From: an uncultured Dermabacteraceae bacterium
GTDB lineage: Bacteria > Actinomycetota > Actinomycetes > Actinomycetales > Dermabacteraceae
Direction of reading: 5' to 3'
Length of the DNA stretch: 17,917 nt
NCBI GenBank assembly: GCA_943913905.1
Contig: CALTZZ010000041.1
Span: 1-17,917 of the forward strand
Part shown: in pieces, positions 6,739 through 12,605 of the stretch
How the letters are laid out: the number at the start of each line of letters is the position of its first letter
How positions within the stretch are numbered: the first letter of the stretch is position 1
The notes under the pieces: generated by a model
Databases searched by the model: none
Seen by the model: the letters and a program-made list of their open reading frames with translations, nothing else
What the model was told of the DNA's origin: nothing
Program-made: the position numbers and the translations under genes

Positions 6739-7146
6739 ATGCCTCCCAAGTCACGACAGGCCGCAGCGGCGCGCAAGCCTCGCCGCAAGGACAAGAAGAA
6801 CATCCTCAACGGCCACGCCCACATCAAGAGCACCTTCAACAACACCATCGTGTCGATTACCGACCCGACCGGTGCTGTGATCTCCTGGGCCTCCGCCGGC
6901 CAGGTTGGTTTCAAGGGCTCCCGCAAGTCCACCCCGTACGCAGCGCAGATGGCCGCCGAGTCGGCTGCTCGCCGCGCTCAGGAGCACGGCCTCAAGAAGG
7001 TCGACGTATTCGTCAAGGGTCCGGGTTCGGGCCGCGAAACCGCCATTCGTTCGCTCACTGCCGTGGGCCTCGAAGTCGGTTCGATCCAGGACGTTACCCC
7101 GCAGCCTCACAACGGCGTTCGCCCGCCGAAGCGTCGCCGCAACTGA
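6739..7146 (+). CDS. rpsK: 30S ribosomal protein S11
   Basis: S11 lines the platform near the E-site mRNA and the Shine-Dalgarno helix. The 135-residue protein has a basic N-terminal tail (RKPRRKDKKNI), then HAHIKSTFNNTIVSITDPTG (residues about 26-45). It also carries FKGSRKSTPYAAQMAAE and ends DVTPQPHNGVRPPKRRRN, the invariant S11 C-terminus. AAGGAG at 6724-6729 lies 9 bases before the ATG at 6739. A second ATG at 6732 is in another frame and is ignored. In many bacteria rpsD follows next, but here rpoA does. Confidence 0.98.
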   Translation: MPPKSRQAAAARKPRRKDKKNILNGHAHIKSTFNNTIVSITDPTGAVISWASAGQVGFKGSRKSTPYAAQMAAESAARRAQEHGLKKVDVFVKGPGSGRETAIRSLTAVGLEVGSIQDVTPQPHNGVRPPKRRRN

Positions 7147-7243
7147 GCATCTTGCTCGGTTGTGCGCACTTGATCATTCACCCATCAGTGTCGAACAGCC
7201 ACGTTGAGCGTCATATAGCGGACGTTCCAAGAAAGGACACAAC

Positions 7244-8245
7244 GTGCTCATTGCACAGCGCCCCACGCTGACCGAAGAGGTCGTTTCTGACTACCGTTCA
7301 CGGTTCGTCATCGAGCCTCTCGAGCCGGGCTTCGGCTACACCCTCGGCAACTCGCTGCGCCGCACACTGCTCTCGTCCATCCCGGGCGCGGCAGTGACGT
7401 CGATCCGCATCGACGGCGTTCTCCACGAATTCTCGACCGTTCCCGGTGTGAAGGAAGATGTCACCGAGCTCATCCTGAACATCAAGAACCTCGTGGTGTC
7501 GTCGGAGAACGACGAGCCGGTCGTCATGTACCTGCGCAAGGAGGGTGAGGGCGTCGTGACCGCCGCCGACATCACCCCGCCTGCCGGTGTTGAGATCCAC
7601 AACCCGGATCTGCACATCGCGACCCTTAACTCCAAGGGCCGCCTCGAGGTTGAGCTGATCGTTGAGCGTGGCCGCGGCTACGTTTCGGCACAGCAGAACA
7701 AGGGCGTCGAGGGCGAGATTGGCCGTATTCCGGTTGACTCGATCTATTCGCCGGTCCTTAAGGTCACCTACAAGGTCGAGGCCACTCGTGTTGAGCAGCG
7801 TACCGACTTTGACCGCCTCATTATTGACGTGGAGACGAAGCCGGCCATCGCGCCGCGCGACGCCATCGCATCGGCTGGTAAGACCCTCGTGGAGCTCTTC
7901 GGGCTCGCACAGGAACTCAACCAGGAAGCGGAAGGCATCGAGATCGGCCCGTCGCCGACGGATCAGGCTCTCGCAGCCGATCTGGCACTGCCGATCAACG
8001 ACCTGAACCTTACGGTTCGTTCGTACAACTGCCTGATGCGTGAAGGCGTCCACACCGTTGGCGAGCTCGTCAACCGTTCTGAGGCTGACCTCCTCGACAT
8101 CCGTAATTTCGGCCAGAAGTCCATTGACGAAGTGAAAGCTAAGCTCGCTGAGCTTGGTCTTGCTCTCAAGGATTCGCCGGCCGGTTTTGATCCTTCTGCT
8201 GTTCTCGACTCGTACGGTGACGACGAGTTCGGCGACCAGTACTGA
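7244..8245 (+). CDS. rpoA: RNA polymerase alpha subunit
   Basis: Alpha dimerises to start RNA polymerase assembly, and its C-terminal domain binds UP elements and activators. It has 333 residues from a GTG start with AAAGGA about 6 bases upstream. The N-terminal assembly domain shows FVIEPLEPGFGYTLGNSLRR and TLLSSIPGAAVTSIRIDGV, plus LNSKGRLEVELIVERGRGY. After a linker the C-terminal domain has LTVRSYNCLMREGVHTVGEL, with the Arg equivalent to E. coli R265, then IRNFGQKSIDEVKAKL. The tail is short and acidic. The 97-base gap before it, where rpsD sits in other lineages, holds no gene. Confidence 0.98.
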   Translation: MLIAQRPTLTEEVVSDYRSRFVIEPLEPGFGYTLGNSLRRTLLSSIPGAAVTSIRIDGVLHEFSTVPGVKEDVTELILNIKNLVVSSENDEPVVMYLRKEGEGVVTAADITPPAGVEIHNPDLHIATLNSKGRLEVELIVERGRGYVSAQQNKGVEGEIGRIPVDSIYSPVLKVTYKVEATRVEQRTDFDRLIIDVETKPAIAPRDAIASAGKTLVELFGLAQELNQEAEGIEIGPSPTDQALAADLALPINDLNLTVRSYNCLMREGVHTVGELVNRSEADLLDIRNFGQKSIDEVKAKLAELGLALKDSPAGFDPSAVLDSYGDDEFGDQY

Positions 8246-8275
8246 TTTCTTAATCTTTCTTCTAGGAGAACCACA

Positions 8276-8779
8276 ATGCCTGCACCCACCAAGGGCGCTC
8301 GACTCGGCTCGTCCCCGGCTCACGAGAAGGCTATCCTCTCGAACCTGGCGACTGCTCTGTTCGAGCACGGTGCCATTACCACCACGCAGACCCGCGCAAA
8401 GCGTCTTCAGCCGCTTGCGGAACGTCTGATCACCATTGCACGTAAGGGCGATCTCACGTCGCGCCGTCGCGTCATGCAGACGGTCAAGACAAAGACCGTT
8501 GCTCACATGCTCATGACCGAGATTGCTCCGAAGTTTGCTGAGCGTCCGGGCGGCTACACCCGTATCACGAAGCTTGCCCCCCGCAAGGGCGACAATGCTC
8601 CGATGGCGCTCATCGAGCTTGTGACTGAGGACTACTCGCCGAAGCAGGCCGTCGTGAAGGAAGCAGAGGGGGCCGCCAAGGCTTCTGCTCCGGCTGACGA
8701 CGCGAAGGCTGCTGAGGAGACGAAGGCTGCCGAGGAGGCAAAGGCCGAGGGAACTTCCGAGGATAGCTCGGAGGCCTGA
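8276..8779 (+). CDS. rplQ: 50S ribosomal protein L17 with acidic Ala/Glu/Lys tail
   Basis: L17 lies near the polypeptide exit tunnel. The 167-residue protein has a normal core (residues about 1-118) with LGSSPAHEKAILSNLATALF near the start and TRAKRLQPLAERLITIAR next. ITKLAPRKGDNAPMALIELV closes the core. The last ~45 residues are an Ala/Glu/Lys-rich tail with repeated AKAAEE/TKAAEE/AKAEG units, ending EDSSEA. Such tails are frequent in actinobacterial L17 and absent from E. coli L17 (127 residues). A TAGGAG-type site precedes the ATG. It is the last gene of the ribosomal block. Confidence 0.98.
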   Translation: MPAPTKGARLGSSPAHEKAILSNLATALFEHGAITTTQTRAKRLQPLAERLITIARKGDLTSRRRVMQTVKTKTVAHMLMTEIAPKFAERPGGYTRITKLAPRKGDNAPMALIELVTEDYSPKQAVVKEAEGAAKASAPADDAKAAEETKAAEEAKAEGTSEDSSEA

Positions 8780-8801
8780 GCCTACCGCCCACGCCTTGTT
8801 A

Positions 8802-8845
8802 GCGAGGGGCCGCACCGATTCTGGTGTGGCCCCTCGCTTCTTTTT
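8802..8845 (+). terminator. Strong intrinsic terminator after rplQ
   Basis: A 15-bp stem pairs 8802-8816 (GCGAGGGGCCGCACC) with 8823-8837, with one G-T pair. It closes a 6-base GATTCT loop and is followed at once by TTCTTTTT (8838-8845). This is a textbook rho-independent terminator and ends the operon. Confidence 0.92.
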
Positions 8846-9113
8846 GTGTCGGGGTAGGTGCATGTATGGCGGCTGCACGAGTCGCTTGGGCGATAGCTGC
8901 CCGAGCAGCCGTGGGGCAGAAGGCGCATGGTCGTTGCCGACTGTGCGGGGTTCGTATAGCAGCCGAGTGGAGTCGTCATGAGGCAACGGTGCGAGCTCGG
9001 AGGACGGTCGCGCAGGCTAGTGGGACCGACGGCTGCCGGAGCTTAGCGAACTGACGAGCTTGCCCCCGACGGGTCAGTCACAGGTGTCTATGCGTCTCGG
9101 GGAAGGCCAGGAA
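8846..9113. other. Gap between convergent rplQ and pyruvyl transferase genes; no recognisable gene
   Basis: These 268 bases separate the terminator from the stop of the opposite-strand gene. truA, the usual neighbour of rplQ in actinobacteria, is not here. A 62-codon frame (8866-9054, +) has a fair ribosome binding site (GGGGTAGG at 8851-8858) and one CxxC pair. However, it resembles nothing I know and its codons do not look selected, so it is not called. No clear terminator for the minus-strand gene was found. Confidence 0.5.
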
Positions 9114-10280
9114 TCAGCGCGGGGAGGCGGCAGGGTATAGCTGCGTTGCTTCTGCGAGCTTGGCAGTATGAGCAGACTCGAGACCTTGCCTGGGGCCCTC
9201 GATACGCTCCGGGTCAGGGTCTGGTGTTACTCCAGGCGTAGCCACATTCCACCCTGTGCCGAGCCGCGCGAGTGACGAATGCTTCGTGGAATAGTACTGT
9301 GCCGGGTCCGTCAGGGCGATGCCGCGGGCGCCCTGGAGCGCCCCCATGAGATGGTGGTGGAATCGTGAGGAGATCACGATCTGATGCGGTCCGAAAACGG
9401 CGTCGGACCGCCAGAATCCGGCGAACGGTACGAAGGCGTCGAAGGTGATTCCCCGCTGGCTGAGAGCCTCGTATCCCGCGTGGTCGAAGCCAGGAATTGC
9501 TTCCACATAGGTGCGTGGAAGATCTGCGATTGCTGGGTGTTCGAGGGTTCGTGCGGTGAGTTCTAGGAAAGCTTCGTAGGCGCCCTCTGAAATGGCGTCG
9601 TTTTGGATGCACACGACGACTTCGGTGGGTGTGCTTGGACCGTGGGGAAGAGCCGGTGCGTTGAGGAACGCGTCGTCATATCCGGGCTCGATGCCTAGTT
9701 TCTCGGCGCTTTCGACGTCGCGGACGGAGACGTGCGAGAACTCCTCGAAGTGTGGGCCCGTCCACGGTGTGAGGCCTTGGCCCGTGGCGATGAGTCGTGC
9801 CCCGCTGACGGCGGCGGCAGCGGTCATTGCCTCGATGATGCCGCGGTTGCGGGGCCAGATGGTGTTGACGTACCCGCCACCGAGCATGTGAATGGTTGTG
9901 GCTTGGCGCAGCTTTTCGACTTGGAGGTCGAAGTGCGGGGTGCCGAGGTTTTCCACGAAGTGTGCCACGGAGCCCCGACTCGGATCTGCTTCAACCATAT
10001 TGATGAGGCGGAAGATGGTGTCGGTGGTCCGCAGACGCGGGTGGTCTCCTTCGAAGAGGAGCGTGGCGAGAGCGGGGTTGCGGCAGTCGAGCCAAACCTC
10101 GGCCTCGGGCCTGGCATCCGCGAGGAAGCGGAGCCAGGTCCGAGCGATGAGCTCGTCCCCATAGTTGGGGAACGATGCCATCGAGACGAGGTAGATGATC
10201 TCTGCCTGGCCCGCCGCGCTGTGTGTCGACGTGTGGGTCGGACGCGCGGCGGGGAAGGGCCAGATCCTAAAGGGTGCCAT
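9114..10280 (-). CDS. Polysaccharide pyruvyl transferase family protein
   Basis: Members of this family (PF04230) move pyruvate from phosphoenolpyruvate onto sugars as a ketal; CsaB of Bacillus is the best known. The 388-residue protein has no signal peptide and is probably cytosolic. Family marks are PNYGDE (residues 38-43) after a first beta strand, MLGGGYVN (132-139), GQGLTP (167-172), SVRDVES (185-191) and ISSRFHHHLMGA (303-314). The last is the His/Arg segment of the donor-side domain, followed by YYSTKHSS. Its ATG lies inside the 3' end of the upstream amidase gene (14-base overlap) without a strong ribosome binding site, so coupled translation is likely. The acceptor is unknown. The neighbour's SLH domains suggest a wall polymer. 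Confidence 0.88.
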   Translation of the reverse strand: MAPFRIWPFPAARPTHTSTHSAAGQAEIIYLVSMASFPNYGDELIARTWLRFLADARPEAEVWLDCRNPALATLLFEGDHPRLRTTDTIFRLINMVEADPSRGSVAHFVENLGTPHFDLQVEKLRQATTIHMLGGGYVNTIWPRNRGIIEAMTAAAAVSGARLIATGQGLTPWTGPHFEEFSHVSVRDVESAEKLGIEPGYDDAFLNAPALPHGPSTPTEVVVCIQNDAISEGAYEAFLELTARTLEHPAIADLPRTYVEAIPGFDHAGYEALSQRGITFDAFVPFAGFWRSDAVFGPHQIVISSRFHHHLMGALQGARGIALTDPAQYYSTKHSSLARLGTGWNVATPGVTPDPDPERIEGPRQGLESAHTAKLAEATQLYPAASPR

Positions 10281-12240
10281 TGAGCTTCATGTAGCGGTAC
10301 AGGAACGTGGCAAGTTCGCCACGCTTGGTTCGGTTGAATGGGCGGTAGGTGCCGTCGTCCCATCCGCGTGCGATTCCGGTCTGTCCCATCCACATGATTT
10401 CGCGGTAGAAGACGAGGCTCGAGTTGACGTCCTTGAAGTGTGGGTAAGAGACGTTGCTGAGGTCGGCTTTTCCAGCTCGGGACATGAACGCGGCCATCTG
10501 GTCGCGAAGCATCGGCTCGTAGGGGCGGAATTCGCGGGCGGTACCAACCTTCCAGCCGTTGGCGAGACCGTTTTCGTAGGCCCACGCGATTTCCTTGTAG
10601 AACACGTAGTTCGTGGGGATGTCGCGGAACGGTGATACGCGCGGCGGCGTGTAGCTGCTGGGGCCCTGGATGCGGTAGATGAAGGCGATTGCTTGGTCGC
10701 GGAGCACATCGTTTGCCGGGCGGAAGGTGCCGTCGGGCCAACCGCGCACGATGTCACGGTCTGCGAGGGCGTTGATGTAGGTCGCGAACACGTGCGTGTC
10801 GGGAACGTCGATGAAGTGCTTGTAGTTGCTTCCCGCGGTGAAGACGACCTTGCCGTCAACGATGCTCGCGGTTCCCTTTTCGAACTTTTGGGGCGTCGCA
10901 GTGGTTGACGTGAGGGGGCGGCCCCACGACGGCTTCCACGAGCTAGCGAAGCTGGTTTTGTACGCACGGGTGCTGCCGCCGTAGGTAAGGACGATGCCCT
11001 TGGTCAGGCGGGTGACTCGGTAGGAGCCGGTCGTGGTCTCAATGTGGGTGACGGTTCCGAGCGCACTCTCGCCGCCTGCAGCCTTGAATGCATTCTTGTG
11101 CTCGGCGTTTGCCTTGCTCATGCGAGTGGCCACGTGGGTGCGAAGGTTCGTGAACTGGCCGTAGAACGAGTTGCCGGGGCATGACGTGCGGTTGACGTCG
11201 CGGTGGCCGATGAGACGGGGGACCGTCACGTTACCGGAACGCTGCAGCTGGTAGTTGGGCTGGACGTTCGGGTAGGTGGCAGTGTCGTGCACGCTGTCCA
11301 CGAACGAACCCGACAGCTTCCACGCGGCGAGCGTGGCGACTGAATTGAAGGCTTCCGACGATACGGCAGTGTTCTGGTAGTTGCCCATCACGCTGATGCC
11401 GAACGAGCCGGTATTAAAGGCGTAGGCGTGTGCACCGACACGATGGGTGTGGAGGCCACCGCGGCGGCCTTCGAAGATCTGCCCGTATTTGTCTACGAGA
11501 ACGTTGTAGCCCACGTCGGCCCAGCCGAGAGTTTGGGTGTGGTACGAGTAGATGCCACGAACGACCTGCGGGCTTTCGGCCTTGGAGTAGGAGTTCGAGC
11601 CTGCGGTGTGATGGATGATGACTGAACGGAGTGCGTTCGCGGCGCGGGAGTCGCGGGCCCAGGACTCGTTTGCGCCCCACTCGGCCCGCGTGAACATTGA
11701 GGGGCCGAAAGTACCGGTGCGAACCGTGGTGCCGGGGGTGAAGAAGAGCGACGTCCCGCCTGCGTTGGAACCTCCGCCGAGGTCGCTGGATGCGGCTGAG
11801 GTGGCGATGAGGTGAGCGGTGAGTTCGTCGGTGCAGTCGTTTCCGTCGCGGGATGCGCGAACGTTGACGGCGCTGCAGCGCCCCACCCAGGCGGCGTCGG
11901 TTGCCTTGACACCGTCTTCGGTGAGGAGGTCAACGGAGATCCAGTCGCCCCAGGTCCCGTCGAGGCGCTGGCCTTGGATTTCGACAGTAGTGGGGTCGTC
12001 ACCGTTCCAGGTGGCTGCTGCCATGGTGGCAAATCCGGCTACTTGCTTTGCTTTGGCACTCGCGGTGCCCACGCTCTTCTTTTCCTTGAGGTCGGCATTG
12101 ACGATCGTGGTGTCCCCGTTTGAGGGGGCGTCGGTGCCGTCGGCAAGAGCGATGCCCATCCCGGTGGTGCCGACGACGGTGGTAGCGAGGGAGCTGGCGA
12201 ACAGAGTGCGGCGATTAAAAGTGTTGCCGGAGGGGCTCAT
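10267..12240 (-). CDS. Exported PGRP/N-acetylmuramoyl-L-alanine amidase with three SLH domains
   Basis: A 657-residue wall enzyme predicted to cut the bond between muramic acid and the peptide stem. The N-terminus has a Tat-like signal (NRRTLF at 9-14, hydrophobic stretch, ALA end near 33). Residues about 45-150 form the beta-rich region common before actinobacterial amidases. The PGRP/amidase_2 domain spans about 182-370. It has VIIHHTAG (zinc His H210), GYNV (Y245) and LIGHRDVNRTSCPG (H346, C354), so the zinc site and catalytic Tyr are intact. Residues about 385-430 resemble an LGFP-type repeat. Three SLH domains follow at about 475-527, 537-588 and 601-650, each with a DGTFRP-like motif or variant. 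CGGAG at 12250-12254 precedes the ATG. Confidence 0.92.
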   Translation of the reverse strand: MSPSGNTFNRRTLFASSLATTVVGTTGMGIALADGTDAPSNGDTTIVNADLKEKKSVGTASAKAKQVAGFATMAAATWNGDDPTTVEIQGQRLDGTWGDWISVDLLTEDGVKATDAAWVGRCSAVNVRASRDGNDCTDELTAHLIATSAASSDLGGGSNAGGTSLFFTPGTTVRTGTFGPSMFTRAEWGANESWARDSRAANALRSVIIHHTAGSNSYSKAESPQVVRGIYSYHTQTLGWADVGYNVLVDKYGQIFEGRRGGLHTHRVGAHAYAFNTGSFGISVMGNYQNTAVSSEAFNSVATLAAWKLSGSFVDSVHDTATYPNVQPNYQLQRSGNVTVPRLIGHRDVNRTSCPGNSFYGQFTNLRTHVATRMSKANAEHKNAFKAAGGESALGTVTHIETTTGSYRVTRLTKGIVLTYGGSTRAYKTSFASSWKPSWGRPLTSTTATPQKFEKGTASIVDGKVVFTAGSNYKHFIDVPDTHVFATYINALADRDIVRGWPDGTFRPANDVLRDQAIAFIYRIQGPSSYTPPRVSPFRDIPTNYVFYKEIAWAYENGLANGWKVGTAREFRPYEPMLRDQMAAFMSRAGKADLSNVSYPHFKDVNSSLVFYREIMWMGQTGIARGWDDGTYRPFNRTKRGELATFLYRYMKLNGTL

Positions 12241-12422
12241 GGGGGAAGTCTCCGTTGAAAAATTGAGGACGGGGCATTGTCAGAGTAACCGGCGGATGGG
12301 GAGTCGGCTACTTCTCAGGCGGTAGCTTCTCTTGTCCGCCGCCTTCCAGTAACGAAATTTTTACCTTCGCATGACTTCAGTGTGTAGTGGGCGCCACAGT
12401 AGACGCAGCAGGTCGGGGCCGG
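12241..12422 (-). other. 5' leader of the amidase gene with small hairpin
   Basis: On the minus strand this stretch carries the CGGAG site (12250-12254). It also has a small stem GCTAC/GTAGC (12307-12326, 10-base loop) and an AT-rich patch near 12350-12365. I see no convincing -35/-10 pair. The structure was compared by eye with known actinobacterial wall-gene riboswitches and nothing matched. Confidence 0.3.
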
Positions 12423-12524
12423 CCGGTGAAGGGGAATACAGCAGAGTGAGCCCGACCAGTGAAGGGGAATACAGCAGGGTGGGCCCGACCGGTGAAGGGG
12501 GAAATGCAGCAGGGCGGGGCCCGA
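12423..12524. repeat. Tandem repeat, 33-bp period, three units
   Basis: Units run 12423-12455, 12456-12488 (30 of 33 bases identical to the first) and 12489-12524 (36 bases, more diverged). Each holds GTGAAGGGGAAT, a CAGCAG core and GCCCGACC. A degenerate half unit (GCAGCAGGTCGGGGCC, near 12405-12420) precedes them. The period is 11 codons, so both strands stay open, but no frame looks like a gene. It lies between the purL stop and the amidase leader. An inverted, partly matching copy follows at 12544-12561. Confidence 0.85.
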
Positions 12525-12540
12525 CCAATGATCGAGCCCC
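12516..12540 (-). terminator. Hairpin after purL at the repeat edge
   Basis: GGGGCCCGA (12516-12524) pairs with TCGAGCCCC (12532-12540) around a 7-base loop: nine pairs, one of them G-T as read on the minus strand. It begins about 65 bases after the purL stop and overlaps the end of the third repeat unit. No T-run follows, so termination is possible but not assured. Confidence 0.4.
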
Positions 12541-12605
12541 TCGTTGCTGTTAATGCCCCTTTTATGCTGCTCACCAGTGCGTCAGCGGTGGGCATGCGTC
12601 ACGGG

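Noticed and set aside
7298..8986. 562-codon minus-strand frame opposite rpoA and rplQ
   Set aside because: It spans two certain genes and the terminator, and no protein family is recognisable.
8866..9054. 62-codon frame after the rplQ terminator
   Set aside because: It has a fair ribosome binding site and one CxxC, but no similarity, no partner promoter seen and unconvincing composition.
12405..12561. CRISPR array
   Set aside because: Units are directly adjacent with no unique spacers, and no cas genes are near.
12371..12595. Two short frames (one per strand) across the 33-bp repeats giving 11-residue repeats
   Set aside because: A 33-base period keeps frames open automatically. Neither has a ribosome binding site or family resemblance.
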